From an uncultured Methylococcaceae bacterium (GTDB taxonomy: Bacteria > Pseudomonadota > Gammaproteobacteria > Methylococcales > Methylomonadaceae): DNA of 64,000 nt. The stretch covers positions 1 through 64,000 of the forward strand of contig CAIXAE010000008.1 in NCBI GenBank assembly GCA_903917345.1, in the 5' to 3' direction. The notes below the pieces were generated by a model. That model was not told the DNA's origin. It saw only the letters and a program-made list of their open reading frames with translations, and ran no database searches. The position numbers and the translations under genes were made by a program. Below, one piece after another: positions 27,781 to 38,658 of the stretch (position 1 is its first letter; each line of letters starts with the position of its first letter).

Positions 27781-28733
27781 TGGCATGAGTGGTGGTGATG
27801 TAAGTGCAATTCGGTAGTGAGGTTATGTAATGCGCAATGATGGTGTGTTGTGCCTAATTCTATTTGTAACGTAGCATGATGAATCGCGTAGCTTTCTTTT
27901 AATGTGTGATTGATGTCATCAATAAATTCGTCACCGGGACAGCCGTTGGGCATGACAAGATGTGCAGTTAAGGCATTTTCGGTCGTACTGAGTCCCCAAA
28001 TATGCAAATCATGGACATCGCTTACGCCGGGTAATTGGGTTAAATAGACATTGATGTCTGTCACATTAATGCGTTTAGGTACTGCACTTAATGCGAGTTG
28101 AATGGCTTCTCTTAATAAACCCCATGTGCCTATCACGATGACTAAGACTATGATTAAACTCATGGTGGGGTCTAGCCAATACCAATTACCATATTGCATG
28201 GCTATACCTGCGATAACGACCGATAAAGAGACGGCGGTATCTGCGACCATGTGCAAGTATGCGCTACGCATGTTTAAATCATGATGGCTGTCTTTTAATA
28301 AGAGCAATGCCGATAAGCCATTTATAAAAATGCCGATGCCTGCAATGGCTGAAATCGTAAAGCCTTCGATAATGGGCGGCGCCGAAAATCGGTGTGCCGC
28401 TTCCCATGCTATGGCGCCGCAAGCAAAGAGTAATAACATGCCGTTAGTTAAGGCCGCCAATATTGAGGAGCTTCTTAAACCGTAGGTATATTTTTCGTTA
28501 GGTTTTCTTTGCGTTAAGACAATCGCGTACCACGATAAGAGTAGGCCCAATACATCAGACACATTGTGTCCGGCATCTGCAATTAATGCGGTTGAATTAG
28601 TAAGCCAGCCGTAGGTAAATTCGATGCCGACATAGATTAAATTAAGGGAAATGGCAAAGCCAAAAATACGATTATTGTGTGTAGGGGTAGGGTGGTGATG
28701 TGAGCAGTGTTGATGATTATGCTGATGTGCCAT
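27777..28733 (-). CDS. cation diffusion facilitator (zinc/cobalt-type efflux)
   Basis: A 318-residue CDF transporter with six membrane helices. The metal site residues lie in LIADAGHNVSDVLGLLLSWY (HxxxD, helix 2) and YLHMVADTAVSLSVV (HxxxD, helix 5). The cytoplasmic C-terminal domain has VHDLHIWGLSTTENALTAH. Both ends are histidine-rich (HQHNHQHCSHHH near residue 3, HLHHHH at the end), which would buffer metal. The HxxxD pair suggests Zn(II) and possibly Co(II) or Cd(II) export with proton antiport. Confidence 0.92.
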   Translation of the reverse strand: MAHQHNHQHCSHHHPTPTHNNRIFGFAISLNLIYVGIEFTYGWLTNSTALIADAGHNVSDVLGLLLSWYAIVLTQRKPNEKYTYGLRSSSILAALTNGMLLLFACGAIAWEAAHRFSAPPIIEGFTISAIAGIGIFINGLSALLLLKDSHHDLNMRSAYLHMVADTAVSLSVVIAGIAMQYGNWYWLDPTMSLIIVLVIVIGTWGLLREAIQLALSAVPKRINVTDINVYLTQLPGVSDVHDLHIWGLSTTENALTAHLVMPNGCPGDEFIDDINHTLKESYAIHHATLQIELGTTHHHCALHNLTTELHLHHHHSCQ

Positions 28734-28815
28734 GGTTTGCTACCCGAACTGAATGATTCAGTTCAGTATAGCAAATTAGATTTGTGAATTGATGCCTGGC
28801 AGGCGATTAATTCGT

Positions 28816-29568
28816 CTAGAAGCTCATGAACAATGAGCCCATGATCAAATGATGCATGGTTGCAGTGGTGTGAGAGTTATCATCTATATATTGATTCATA
28901 TAACCCGCTTCAGTTCTAAAGGTTTTATTAAAGGACCACCCTAAGCCCGCAAACGCACGGTTTTGATCAAAACCATAATCTCCACCTGCTTTAGTTGTAT
29001 TTGCTCTTACAAAGAATTCGTCCCAGGTAATTACACTTAAGCGCGGTTCAAATTCAAGCGGGTGCATAAATCGAACCATTTGTCTTGGACGAACACGTAC
29101 ATCGGTCTCATTGCCGGGCAAGAAATTAGTTTCAATCATGGTTCTAAACGTAACAGTACCTAAACTGGTCGGCAATACATACCGAAAAGCGGGCCAAACA
29201 TCTTGTTGGGCCTTGTACGGTTGCACAACACCTTTTGCATTAATTTGTTGTGTGGGTAAAAACGTATAGCCTGCCCAAATCGTGGCTCTATCACTGATTG
29301 AGTAACCTATGGCAGTACGCGCCATACCTTGGTACCAATGGTTCCAATCATCATCCCAACGGGATTGTCCTTCTACCCAGAGTCTTACTTTTTCTAACTT
29401 TGGGTCAGCTGTTTTTAAGCTACCTTCTGCCACGACTTGTAACCAACTACCGGCATCTTGGAGTAAATCGTCTTGCATGACGGGGGCTGCTTTCACCGCG
29501 TTGGTGAGGGTAGAAAGCATAATTAATAGTATTACTGATAATTTACGAGTGTGTATTGAGTTATTCAT
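28816..29568 (-). CDS. DUF2490-family exported protein
   Basis: A 250-residue protein with a signal peptide ending near AVKAAP and a beta-rich body with regular aromatic strands (DDWNHWYQGMARTAIGY, WAGYTFLPTQ, MVRFMHPLEF, GLGWSFNKTF, ending LFMSF with C-terminal Phe). The set of segments QDDLLQDAGSWLQVVAEGSL and LRLWVEGQ-like repeats fits DUF2490, predicted outer-membrane barrels of unknown function. It lies 83 bp downstream of the SulP transporter on the same strand and could be co-transcribed. Confidence 0.75.
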   Translation of the reverse strand: MNNSIHTRKLSVILLIMLSTLTNAVKAAPVMQDDLLQDAGSWLQVVAEGSLKTADPKLEKVRLWVEGQSRWDDDWNHWYQGMARTAIGYSISDRATIWAGYTFLPTQQINAKGVVQPYKAQQDVWPAFRYVLPTSLGTVTFRTMIETNFLPGNETDVRVRPRQMVRFMHPLEFEPRLSVITWDEFFVRANTTKAGGDYGFDQNRAFAGLGWSFNKTFRTEAGYMNQYIDDNSHTTATMHHLIMGSLFMSF

Positions 29569-29651
29569 TTTTAATCAAGAATTGAGAGTTATAGCGTTAT
29601 CTTGTTTGGTGTAGATAACGCCATATTAAGAGGATGTATTAGGGTGTGGTC

Positions 29652-31298
29652 TTAGCTTTTAAGTCTACGTACGGCTAATGGATGGTCAGAATAAGATTCG
29701 TGTTCTTCTAAACCTTCAAATACACATTGGCCACCTTGATCTTTATAGTTGTGCTCAAAGTCATGAAAGTATTCCATGACTGTGTGGTCGATAAGGAAAG
29801 TTTGATCTAATTTGAAAATGATATTTTTTCCAGGCTCAATGCTCGCTAAATCAGTTTTAAGCTTTAAGAAATTGGAGAATATAGCCGCGCCAATCACAGT
29901 CACTATAAATGTATCTGATTCAGTATGTGTGATTTCAAAGTTAATTTTAAACATGTTGTTAATCTTAACGCCACGAATAATGTGGATAGCGAATTTAGTG
30001 GCAATACCTATAAAAACACCGACCAATAAATCAGTGGCGAGTACGCCAATAATTGTCACAACAAACATGAATAATTGCTCTTTTCCGATGCCTAAAATGT
30101 GAGCAAAAGAAGCGGGTGATGCTAAGCGAAAACCTGTAAATACCAATAATGCTGCAAGTGCTGCTAAAGGAATGCTATGAATTAAATGCGGAAATAACAC
30201 GACGAACAATAGTAAAAAAGTGCCGTGGAAAAAGTTTGCCCACTGAGTTTTAGCCCCATTGTTTACGTTAGCGGAACTACGGACAATTTCTGCAATCATG
30301 GGTAGACCACCGATCAAACCAGAAACTAGATTTCCGATACCTACAGCGGTTAAATCTTTATCAAGATTCGCATGACGTTTGTAGGGGTCTAATTTATCAA
30401 CAGCCATGGCGCTTAATAGGCTTTCTAAGCTACCTACCAAACTTATACTGATAACGGCTTCCCAGAATTCTAATGTAGGTAATTTAGAAAAATCAGGAAA
30501 TGCAAAACTAGCCATAAAGTCATCAGGGATGGCTACTAAAAATTTGGGGCCAATGGTTTGTTCGTGATGCGCTAATATTGGATTGTCGGGTAAAAACAGA
30601 TACATGTGCTCATGATCTAAATCAAAATATTTTGCTAATGCAATCCCAACCAACACAACAATCAATGGCGCTGGAATCATTTTTAAGGCTTTATTTTTAA
30701 TAAATGCCCATGCGATCAATATACCCAACCCTGTAAGTCCAATGATGGCAATTTCGTAATTTGGATTTAAGATGCTGGTAGGAACTTGAGCAATAGTTGA
30801 AAGAAGGCTGCTGCCTTTAATTGGCGCTTGACCAAACATGACATGGATTTGTTTGGCCATAATGATGATGCCAATGGCGGCTAACATGCCATGCACTACA
30901 GAGGCAGGAAAAAAAGAACTTAAGCGGCCCGATTTAAATATGCCCAGTAATATCTGAATTGCGCTGGCTACGACAATAGCGGCAAGTGCATAGCGATAAC
31001 CTGCCATAGCATCGCCTTCACCCAGCTCTTGCACCGCGCCTAGCACCACCACAATCAACCCAGCGGCTGGGCCATTAATAGTGACGAATGTGCCATTAAT
31101 ACGTGAAACTAACATTCCCCCAATTATGGCCGTAATGATGCCAGCAGAGGGTGGGAAACCCGATGCCATCGAAATCCCGAGACAAAGTGGTAATGCAATA
31201 AGAAAGACTAGGAAACCGGATAACAAATCGCTGCGCCAGTTTTCTGTTAACCCGGCTAGCCCTGTTTTCGGTAATAGTGATAAAGAATCGTTACTCAT
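29652..31298 (-). CDS. SulP-family inorganic anion transporter with STAS domain
   Basis: A 548-residue SLC26/SulP permease. The N-terminal signature is LPLCLGISMASGFPPSAGII near residue 36. About 14 membrane helices follow, including the core FVTINGPAAGLIVVVLG near 72 and DLTAVGIGNLVSGLIGGLPM near 310. A C-terminal STAS domain (about residues 445-540) has FKLDQTFLIDHTVMEYF. Members carry sulfate, bicarbonate or other anions with Na+ or H+. The substrate cannot be read from sequence. GAGGA lies a few bases before the start. Confidence 0.9.
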   Translation of the reverse strand: MSNDSLSLLPKTGLAGLTENWRSDLLSGFLVFLIALPLCLGISMASGFPPSAGIITAIIGGMLVSRINGTFVTINGPAAGLIVVVLGAVQELGEGDAMAGYRYALAAIVVASAIQILLGIFKSGRLSSFFPASVVHGMLAAIGIIIMAKQIHVMFGQAPIKGSSLLSTIAQVPTSILNPNYEIAIIGLTGLGILIAWAFIKNKALKMIPAPLIVVLVGIALAKYFDLDHEHMYLFLPDNPILAHHEQTIGPKFLVAIPDDFMASFAFPDFSKLPTLEFWEAVISISLVGSLESLLSAMAVDKLDPYKRHANLDKDLTAVGIGNLVSGLIGGLPMIAEIVRSSANVNNGAKTQWANFFHGTFLLLFVVLFPHLIHSIPLAALAALLVFTGFRLASPASFAHILGIGKEQLFMFVVTIIGVLATDLLVGVFIGIATKFAIHIIRGVKINNMFKINFEITHTESDTFIVTVIGAAIFSNFLKLKTDLASIEPGKNIIFKLDQTFLIDHTVMEYFHDFEHNYKDQGGQCVFEGLEEHESYSDHPLAVRRLKS

Positions 31299-31585
31299 AG
31301 AGTTCCTCGTTGATTGTGTAAGTTTTAATAATTCGTATAATGACTAGCTATTATTATGCCAATATTTATAGGTGGCCTAGTTGTCTGATTATTAAGTGTA
31401 ATAAATCCAATTTATTTATGTTGATAGTCATCTGTTCAATTGCTGAGGGGTAAATAAACCTCGAGTTGGGTTATTTGCACCTAAGTTGTCATATTTAGGA
31501 CTCACACTATTTGGATTACAACCCGCTTAAGCTGTTTTTGCTGTGATAAAATTTGTATATTCGCCGTAATATAAAATGATTATGA

Positions 31586-32722
31586 ATGTTTAGTCTACGA
31601 GATAAAAGTTTGAAGCTCCCTAAAAGAAAATGGTTTACTGTTTTGGATAAAATGATCGTCTATGAATTATTCAAGACGTTATCTTCTGTCTTGCTTGTAT
31701 TGGTCATCATAATCGTGAGTCGCGGCTTCATACGAATCTTAGATCAAGCGATTGCTGGCATGATTTCTAATGATTCTTTATTAAGTATCCTGGCTTATAA
31801 AACCATCATTACCTCCGCAGAATTATTTCCTCCGGCTTTATTTATGTCGGTGCTGATGGTTTTTGGCCGTATGTACCGAGATCAAGAAATGTCAGCTATT
31901 GCTTCTGCTGGGGCGGGTGTCTTTACGCTCTATAAATCAATTACTATTCTATTGTTACCTGTCATCACATTAGGTGCCGTTTTATCTCTGTTTATCGCGC
32001 CTTGGGCTGAATCTCAAGTGGATTTACTGATTAAACAAGGCGAAGAAACCGCCGATGTGCGGGGTATTTCTGCTGGAAAATTCAGTGAATATAAAAATGG
32101 TAATTTAGTTTTATATGTCGAAAGCGTTAATGACTCTGGGGTATTGCATAATGTTTTTTTGCAAAATTCAGAAAAGGGCAGTGTGGGTGTTATCAATGCT
32201 CAAACGGCTGTGATTAAAGAATTACCTGACGGTCGATATATTATGTTTGGCCAAGGTGAACAGGTAAAAGGAAAGCCGGGGGCGCTTAATTATGTCATTG
32301 AGAAGTTTGATGAATATGCCGTAAGAATTGAAGAAAAAACAGTCGCTGCAAAGTTTAATCGCCATGCGCATTCGGTTGATAGATTATTTGATAACGACAT
32401 TGTTTTTAATAAGACGGAATTATTTAGACGGTTTGCCATTCCCATCGGCGCATTGTTGTTGGCCTTGATTGGTGTTCCATTGGCTCAAGTATCACCCAGA
32501 GGTGGCGTGTACGGAAATATGTTTATGGGTTTCTTAATTTATTTTAGTTATGGAAATTTATTACGCGTGAGTCAAAGCTGGATCGAAAATCACACGGTAC
32601 CTTTCTGGTTGGGCGCATCCACGGTCAATCTGATATTGGTCGTATTAGGCGGTGTATTAATCATTAGATTAGCGGGCTGGGAATGGGTGAAAATGAATAT
32701 TAAAGCGAAGGTTTTTAAGTGA
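31586..32722 (+). CDS. lptF: LPS export ABC transporter permease LptF
   Basis: A 378-residue YjgP/YjgQ permease with three membrane helices, a periplasmic beta-jellyroll domain (about residues 150-280) and three further helices. Segments RGFIRILDQAIAGM, RMYRDQEMSAIASAG near 110 and GALLLALIGVPLAQVSPRGG near 305 are typical. With LptG and LptB it pulls lipopolysaccharide from the inner membrane toward the LptA bridge. The start is uncertain: an internal ATG at about 31652 (MIVYELFKTL) gives the length usual for LptF. The stop overlaps the lptG GTG start. Confidence 0.93.
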   Translation: MFSLRDKSLKLPKRKWFTVLDKMIVYELFKTLSSVLLVLVIIIVSRGFIRILDQAIAGMISNDSLLSILAYKTIITSAELFPPALFMSVLMVFGRMYRDQEMSAIASAGAGVFTLYKSITILLLPVITLGAVLSLFIAPWAESQVDLLIKQGEETADVRGISAGKFSEYKNGNLVLYVESVNDSGVLHNVFLQNSEKGSVGVINAQTAVIKELPDGRYIMFGQGEQVKGKPGALNYVIEKFDEYAVRIEEKTVAAKFNRHAHSVDRLFDNDIVFNKTELFRRFAIPIGALLLALIGVPLAQVSPRGGVYGNMFMGFLIYFSYGNLLRVSQSWIENHTVPFWLGASTVNLILVVLGGVLIIRLAGWEWVKMNIKAKVFK

Positions 32723-33789
32723 AAGTTTTAAGTAAATATATTGTATTTGAAGTTTTAAAAGGTGCTTTTATAACTCAAATGATATTACTGACCTTGTTTA
32801 ATTTATTCACTTTTACGGATGAATTGAAGCATTTAGGTGAAGGGCATTACGGTTTAAAAGAAATATTGACGTATTTAGTGCTCACTTCTCCGGGTGTTTT
32901 TTATGAATTGTTACCTGCTTCTGCGCTGTTAGGCAGTCTGTTTGTATTAGGCTCTATGGGTAATAACCGTGAGTTAATTGCGATGCGCGCAGCGGGGTTA
33001 TCTATTTTTGGTATTATTAGAGCCGTGATGTTAGCGGGTTGTTTTTTAGTCGGTATCACACTGATAGTAGGTGAATTAATCGCACCGACATCACAACGTA
33101 TGGCGCATATGCTGAGGGTTTCTGCACAAGCCAATCAAACCGTTACCAGTTCAGAGCAAGGTGTTTGGTTTAGAGAAGGTAAAACCTTTATCAATATTAA
33201 GAAAGTGATGGGAGATGGCGATTTAGCAGATTTAGTCATCTACGAGTTAGACGATAATCAACAATTACAAAAATCTACCCATGTTGACCAAGCCTTATTT
33301 TTGGGTAATCAAGAATGGCGACTCAATCACATTTCCAATTCTGAAATTTCAACTGAACAAATAAAGTCTAGTTCTACTGAAAGCCAATTATGGCATTCCT
33401 CTATAGCGCCAAATTTATTAAAAATAGTGACGGTACTCCCTAACAATTTATCGATGTTTGATTTGGCGGGCTATATCTCGTTTTTAAAAGAAAATCACCA
33501 AAAGTCGCATGTCTATGAACTGGCTTTTTGGGGACGCGTTGTTAATCCCTTGGTCACCTTTATTATGCTTTTGTTGGCAACCCCTTTTGTAATCGGGATT
33601 AAAAGAGGTGTTAGTGTGGGTGAGCGGATGATGTTAGGGGTTGTCATCGGCATGGGATTTAATATCTTAGATAAGACGGTAGGTCATTTAGGTTTAATTT
33701 ACGATATTAATCCGGCGTTAATGGCATTTGCACCCAGTTTTGTTGTGTTGCTATTGGCCTTGTATTTTCTTAAACGAACACAAGCTTAG
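32719..33789 (+). CDS. lptG: LPS export ABC transporter permease LptG
   Basis: A 356-residue partner of LptF with the same three-plus-three helix layout around a periplasmic domain. It begins MKVLSKYIVFEVLKGAF and has GNNRELIAMRAAGLSIFGI near residue 88 and FWGRVVNPLVTFIMLLLATP near 272. It starts with GTG in a GTGA overlap with lptF, implying translational coupling and balanced production. It forms the LptB2FG complex for LPS extraction. Confidence 0.95.
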   Translation: MKVLSKYIVFEVLKGAFITQMILLTLFNLFTFTDELKHLGEGHYGLKEILTYLVLTSPGVFYELLPASALLGSLFVLGSMGNNRELIAMRAAGLSIFGIIRAVMLAGCFLVGITLIVGELIAPTSQRMAHMLRVSAQANQTVTSSEQGVWFREGKTFINIKKVMGDGDLADLVIYELDDNQQLQKSTHVDQALFLGNQEWRLNHISNSEISTEQIKSSSTESQLWHSSIAPNLLKIVTVLPNNLSMFDLAGYISFLKENHQKSHVYELAFWGRVVNPLVTFIMLLLATPFVIGIKRGVSVGERMMLGVVIGMGFNILDKTVGHLGLIYDINPALMAFAPSFVVLLLALYFLKRTQA

Positions 33790-33902
33790 TTTCATATTAA
33801 CCTTATATCCAAATTGTTTTTAGCTGTATCTAAAGGCCTATACAGTATATAATCAAGCACTTTGACTCAATCAATCACTAAATTAACACCGGAAAAAATA
33901 CC

Positions 33903-36629
33903 ATGCTGGGTAAGCTAGTTAAACTTGTTGTAGGGAGCCGTAACGATAGGCTAGTAAGTAAGAAAAAAAAGCTGGTCAAAAAGATCAATGCTTTAGCTTC
34001 TGAATTCGAAAATTTATCTGATGAAGCTTTAAAAGCCAAAACACAAGAGTTCCGTGATCGCTTAGCACAAGGTGAGACTTTAGACAGCCTAATCCCCGAA
34101 GCGTTTGCTGCAGTAAGAGAAGCTTCCTCACGTGTTTTTAACATGCGACATTTTGATGTGCAGTTTATCGGTGGCATGATGCTTCATGATGGCAAAATTG
34201 CTGAAATGAAGACCGGTGAAGGTAAAACTTTAATGGCCACATTGGCCGCTTATCTCAATGCCTTACCCGGTAAAGGCGTCCATGTTGTTACGGTTAATGA
34301 TTATTTAGCTAAACGTGACGCTGAGTGGATGGGTAGGTTGTATGGCTTCCTTGGCTTAACCACCGGTGTTATTGTGAGTCAGTTAGAGCATGAAGCGAGA
34401 AGAGAGGCTTATGCGGCTGATATTACCTACGGTACAAATAACGAATTCGGTTTTGATTATCTGCGTGACAACATGGCATTTAGTCTGGATCAAAAAGTAC
34501 AACGTGATTTAAGTTTCGCTATTGTTGATGAAGTTGACTCCATTTTAATCGATGAGGCGAGAACGCCTTTAATTATCTCGGGCCCTACTGAAGAAAGTAC
34601 TGAGATTTATATCAAAGCTAATGCCGTTATACCCTTATTAAAGTTACAAGAAAGTGAAGATCAACCCGGTGACTATACTGTCGATGAGAAAACGCGTCAG
34701 GTTTATTTAACTGAAGCGGGTCATGAGCGAGTTGAAAGCTTAATGCTAGAGCAGGGCTTATTGCCAGAAGGCTCAAGTTTATATGATGCAGCTAACATCC
34801 GATTAATGCATTATCTAAATGCTTCTTTAAGAGGTCACGCTTTATTCAAAAAAGATGTAGATTACATTGTTGCTGATAATGAGGTCATCATTGTTGATGA
34901 GTTTACAGGTCGTATCATGCCTGGTCGTCGTTGGTCAGAAGGTCTACACCAAGCGATCGAAGCCAAAGAAAATGTACCTATAAATAATGAAAATCAGACA
35001 TTAGCGTCTATTACATTCCAAAACTATTTCCGTTTGTATGACAAGTTGTCGGGTATGACCGGTACTGCTGATACAGAAGCGTTTGAATTAAATAAAATTT
35101 ATGGCTTAGAAGTAGTTGTTATTCCAACACACCGTAATATGGTCAGAAAGGATCTAGGTGATTTGGTTTATTTAACGACCGATGAAAAATATAACGCGGT
35201 TGCTTTAGACATTAAAGATTGTGTTAGCCGAAACCAACCCGTGTTAGTCGGTACAACGTCTATTGAAAATTCTGAAAGATTATCTGCTTTATTAAATAAG
35301 CAAGGTATCAAACATGAAGTCTTAAATGCTAAACAGCACGAACGTGAAGCGCATATCATTGAACAAGCCGGTATGCCTGGAGCTGTGACCATCGCTACTA
35401 ATATGGCGGGACGAGGAACAGATATCGTTTTAGGCGGTAACTTAGAAGCTGAATATAAATTATTGGGCGAAGACGCGAGTCAAGCAGATAGGGATTTTGC
35501 AAAAGCACGTTGGCAAGAACGTCATGATCAAGTGCTAGCTAGCGGTGGCTTACATGTTATTGGTTCTGAACGTCACGAATCTCGTCGTATCGACAATCAA
35601 TTAAGAGGCCGTTCTGGTCGTCAAGGTGATCCTGGTTCAACACGTTTTTACTTGTCATTACAAGACGATTTGATGCGTATATTTGCTTCTGATCGTGTAG
35701 CAGGTTTGATGAAAAAACTAGGGATGGGCGATGGTGAAGCGATTGAGCATCCTTGGGTTACGCGTTCTATTGAAAACGCACAACGTAAAGTTGAAGGTCG
35801 TAACTTTGATATTCGTAAAGAAATTTTAGCGTATGACGATGTCGCTAATGACCAAAGAAAAGTTATTTATGGTCAACGTAATGAGTTAATGGCGGCTGAT
35901 GAGATTTCAGAAATCATTACTGCAATCCGTAGAGATGTAGTTAATCAGGTTATCAGTCAGTATATCCCCGCAAAAACAATGGTTGAGCAATGGGATATTG
36001 CAGGATTAGAAGAGCATTTATTACATGAATTTAACGTAGAAATTCCTGTACAACAGATGTTAAGTGATGATCATACCTTGCAAGAATATAACTTACGTGA
36101 ACGGATCATAGACATATTAGAGCAAAATCACAAAGACAAAGAAGTTAAGATTACGGAAGATGTTTTAAGACATTTTGAAAAATCGATCATGCTACAAGTC
36201 TTAGATACGAGTTGGAAAGAACACTTAGCCGCAATGGATTATTTACGTCAAGGTATCCATTTTAGAGGGTATGCTCAAAAAGATCCTAAGCAAGAATATA
36301 AACGTGAAGCGTTTGAAATGTTCACCAGTTTGCTTGAGCACATTAAATACGAAGTGGTTACCGTTTTATTTAAAGTACAAGTGCGTCAAGAAGAAGATGT
36401 ACAGGCCTTGGATGAGCAAATGCAAGCACCAAAAGAATTGCATTATGAACATGCGGAAGCCCCTAGTTTCGATGCTATAGAAGCGCCAGCACCTCAAGCG
36501 CTACCTTCAATGGGTGATGACTCAAATGTAATACCATTCGTGCGTCATGGTGAGAAAGTAGGGCGTAATGATCCATGTACTTGTGGATCAGGTAAAAAGT
36601 TCAAACAATGTTGCGGTAAGTTAGACTAA
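33903..36629 (+). CDS. secA: preprotein translocase ATPase SecA
   Basis: A 908-residue motor that drives unfolded proteins through SecYEG. Walker A is [13 protein letters not shown] near residue 102, Walker B/DEAD-like [21 protein letters not shown] near 207, and the second helicase domain has [15 protein letters not shown] near 500 and [18 protein letters not shown] near 575. The C-terminus carries the zinc/SecB-binding motif [13 protein letters not shown]. Length is typical. It has its own 113-bp upstream region with a TATAAT at about 33848. It converges on the isc genes. Confidence 0.98.
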   Translation: MLGKLVKLVVGSRNDRLVSKKKKLVKKINALASEFENLSDEALKAKTQEFRDRLAQGETLDSLIPEAFAAVREASSRVFNMRHFDVQFIGGMMLHDGKIAEMKTGEGKTLMATLAAYLNALPGKGVHVVTVNDYLAKRDAEWMGRLYGFLGLTTGVIVSQLEHEARREAYAADITYGTNNEFGFDYLRDNMAFSLDQKVQRDLSFAIVDEVDSILIDEARTPLIISGPTEESTEIYIKANAVIPLLKLQESEDQPGDYTVDEKTRQVYLTEAGHERVESLMLEQGLLPEGSSLYDAANIRLMHYLNASLRGHALFKKDVDYIVADNEVIIVDEFTGRIMPGRRWSEGLHQAIEAKENVPINNENQTLASITFQNYFRLYDKLSGMTGTADTEAFELNKIYGLEVVVIPTHRNMVRKDLGDLVYLTTDEKYNAVALDIKDCVSRNQPVLVGTTSIENSERLSALLNKQGIKHEVLNAKQHEREAHIIEQAGMPGAVTIATNMAGRGTDIVLGGNLEAEYKLLGEDASQADRDFAKARWQERHDQVLASGGLHVIGSERHESRRIDNQLRGRSGRQGDPGSTRFYLSLQDDLMRIFASDRVAGLMKKLGMGDGEAIEHPWVTRSIENAQRKVEGRNFDIRKEILAYDDVANDQRKVIYGQRNELMAADEISEIITAIRRDVVNQVISQYIPAKTMVEQWDIAGLEEHLLHEFNVEIPVQQMLSDDHTLQEYNLRERIIDILEQNHKDKEVKITEDVLRHFEKSIMLQVLDTSWKEHLAAMDYLRQGIHFRGYAQKDPKQEYKREAFEMFTSLLEHIKYEVVTVLFKVQVRQEEDVQALDEQMQAPKELHYEHAEAPSFDAIEAPAPQALPSMGDDSNVIPFVRHGEKVGRNDPCTCGSGKKFKQCCGKLD

Positions 36630-36642
36630 ATAGTTATTGTTA

Positions 36643-36673
36643 CCCCGCCCGTGTTCAATAAACAAGGGCGGGG
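36643..36673. terminator. hairpin between convergent secA and iscA
   Basis: CCCCGCCC at 36643-36650 pairs perfectly with GGGCGGGG at 36666-36673 around a 15-base loop in which a few further pairs are possible. It lies 14 bases after the secA stop and just before the iscA stop. Neither side has a long T tract, so it may act as a bidirectional but weak or Rho-aided terminator. Confidence 0.65.
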
Positions 36674-36687
36674 GGGTTAGCTTAGTG

Positions 36688-37017
36688 TTATTCAGTTACA
36701 GAAAAACTCTCACCACAACCACATGTGCCTTTTACATTGGGGTTGTCAAACTTAAAGGCTTCATTAATGCCTTCTTTGCGGTAGTCTAATGAGATACCGT
36801 TAACAAACTCTAAGTCATCATTTGATACGATGACTTTAACGCCAAAGTTTTCAAACACATTATCATTGGCTTCAAGTGTTTCAGCATAGTCCAGTACGTA
36901 AGCGTATCCAGAGCAACCCGATTTCTTGACGCCTAATTTTAGTCCAATACCTGTGCCGCGTTTATCCAGCTGTTTTTTGATTTGACGCGCCGCGTTTTCA
37001 GTCAGTGTGATTGACAT
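36688..37017 (-). CDS. iscA: A-type iron-sulfur carrier IscA
   Basis: A 109-residue A-type carrier. The three ligand cysteines are Cys35 ([10 protein letters not shown]) and Cys99/Cys101 (GTCGCGESF), at the same numbers as in E. coli IscA. It carries Fe-S clusters from the scaffold to apo-targets in the cytoplasm. It follows iscS by 12 bp, with no iscU between them, which is unusual. The sequence [20 protein letters not shown] favours IscA over ErpA or SufA. Confidence 0.9.
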   Translation of the reverse strand: MSITLTENAARQIKKQLDKRGTGIGLKLGVKKSGCSGYAYVLDYAETLEANDNVFENFGVKVIVSNDDLEFVNGISLDYRKEGINEAFKFDNPNVKGTCGCGESFSVTE

Positions 37018-37029
37018 AATTCTCCTTTA

Positions 37030-38136
37030 TCAAACGGTTATACATTTTATAAGTTGATCAATAAATGTGTGTATTTGTGCTTTAGTGTTGCTTATTCCTA
37101 AGCTAACGCGTATTGCACTTTTGGCCAGCATAGGTTCAACACCCATGGCTTTTAGTACGTGACTTATTTCGTTGCTTCCACTTGCACAGGCCGATCCGCT
37201 AGACACTGCAATGCCTTTTATATCGAGATTCATTAATAGCATTTCACCATCGATGCCAGCTATACCAAATTGGGTTGTATTGGGTAATCTATGCGCTTGA
37301 TAGGCAAAAATACAAAGCCCTGGTATTTTTAGTAACTCTTCTTCTAAAGTCGATCTTAATGAATTTAGATATTCATAACGTGTAGTTAACTCAATTTTAG
37401 CTAATTCTGCCGCTTTTCCAAAGCCAACAATGGCCGCGACATTTTCAGTACCCGGTCTTATATCATTTTCTTGATTACCACCGAACATAAGTGGAGATAG
37501 GGGGTGTTTTATTTTACTTATTAAGGCCCCACAGCCTTTGGGCCCATATATTTTGTGACTCGAAAGGGTCATCAGGTCAACGCCCAAATCAGTGAAAGAG
37601 ACAGGTATTTTTCCTACAGCCTGCACCGCATCAGTATGAACTGTGAGTTCTTTAATTTTAAGCTGCTGAGTGATCTGATTAATATCTTGAATGACGCCCG
37701 TTTCATTATTTGCAAGCATGATCGATACTAACTTTGTAGGAGACTTACCAATTTGTTCGAGGTGCGAACCATTGATAATGCCAAACTCATCAACAGTTAT
37801 GTATTCAACCTGATTCCCCTTAGCCGCTAAATGATCTGCGAAATAGAGGGTTGAAGGATGTTCAGTAGACGAAATTGCAATATGACTGTTTTGAAGTACT
37901 GAGTTTAACGCTAAATTGTTACCTTCAGTACCACCACTGGTAAAAATGACTTCTCTAGGCGTGCAATTGATTAATGCAGCTACTTGTTCACGAGCAGTAT
38001 CTATAGCACTCCGAACTAAGCGACCTTGACGATATAAACTTGAGGGATTGCCATAAAAGGTTGTTAGAAATGGCATCATTGCATCAAGCACTCTCTCATC
38101 AAGAGGCGTTGATGCGTTATGATCAAAATAAATCAC
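37030..38136 (-). CDS. iscS: cysteine desulfurase, short IscS/NifS type
   Basis: A 368-residue PLP enzyme that removes sulfur from cysteine for Fe-S cluster assembly. The PLP lysine is Lys195 (SSHKIYGPKGCGAL), the PLP-stacking region is TSGGTEGNNLAL near residue 66 and TEHPSTL near 91, and the catalytic cysteine is Cys317 (SSGSACASGSNEISHVL). It is about 35 residues shorter than E. coli IscS, ending soon after the ISNTKAQIHTF segment and so lacking the usual IscU-contacting tail. The start overlaps the iscR stop by four bases. A NifS-like origin is possible. Confidence 0.88.
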   Translation of the reverse strand: MIYFDHNASTPLDERVLDAMMPFLTTFYGNPSSLYRQGRLVRSAIDTAREQVAALINCTPREVIFTSGGTEGNNLALNSVLQNSHIAISSTEHPSTLYFADHLAAKGNQVEYITVDEFGIINGSHLEQIGKSPTKLVSIMLANNETGVIQDINQITQQLKIKELTVHTDAVQAVGKIPVSFTDLGVDLMTLSSHKIYGPKGCGALISKIKHPLSPLMFGGNQENDIRPGTENVAAIVGFGKAAELAKIELTTRYEYLNSLRSTLEEELLKIPGLCIFAYQAHRLPNTTQFGIAGIDGEMLLMNLDIKGIAVSSGSACASGSNEISHVLKAMGVEPMLAKSAIRVSLGISNTKAQIHTFIDQLIKCITV

Positions 38137-38621
38137 AAAATAGAGTGCAACTCATTTGTTTTATGAAGCTCAACAATATTAACAATTTCTTCGCCTTTAA
38201 CTATGGCTGTCTCTTGCGCTAATTGTTTTTCTATTAAATCACCGAGTGTAATGCTTTTTAGATATTCTTTAATTTGTGCACTGAGGCCCATCCACAAGTC
38301 ATGTGTCAAACAGGCTTTTTCATTTTGACAGTTTGCTTCACCACCACATTTCGTAACATCTATAGGCTCATCAACAGCTGCAATAATATCGGCTATATTA
38401 ATATTGTTGGCTTCTCTAGAAAGTGTATAACCACCCCCTGGGCCTCGAACACCTTTTACCATATCAGCTCTACGTAAACGAGCGAATAACTGTTCCAAAT
38501 AAGATAGGGATATTGTTTGTCTGGCAGCTATATCAGTCAAAGTTACTGGGTTAGTTCGGCTATGTAAAGCTAGGTCTAACATCGCTGTAACAGCATAACG
38601 ACCTTTTGTGGTTAAACGCAT
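38133..38621 (-). CDS. iscR: Fe-S cluster-sensing repressor IscR
   Basis: A 162-residue Rrf2-family regulator. The winged helix starts MRLTTKGRYAVTAMLDLALH; the ATG at 38621 is chosen because GAGGGA lies seven bases upstream and it matches the family start. The [2Fe-2S] ligands Cys92, Cys98 and Cys104 (KCGGEANCQNEKAC) have exactly the E. coli numbering. In the cluster-bound form it should repress its own operon through the type-1 site found just upstream. First gene of iscR-iscS-iscA. Confidence 0.95.
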   Translation of the reverse strand: MRLTTKGRYAVTAMLDLALHSRTNPVTLTDIAARQTISLSYLEQLFARLRRADMVKGVRGPGGGYTLSREANNINIADIIAAVDEPIDVTKCGGEANCQNEKACLTHDLWMGLSAQIKEYLKSITLGDLIEKQLAQETAIVKGEEIVNIVELHKTNELHSIL

Positions 38622-38658
38622 TGTAGATTCCCTCAATTAATTAAGTGTATTTCTGACT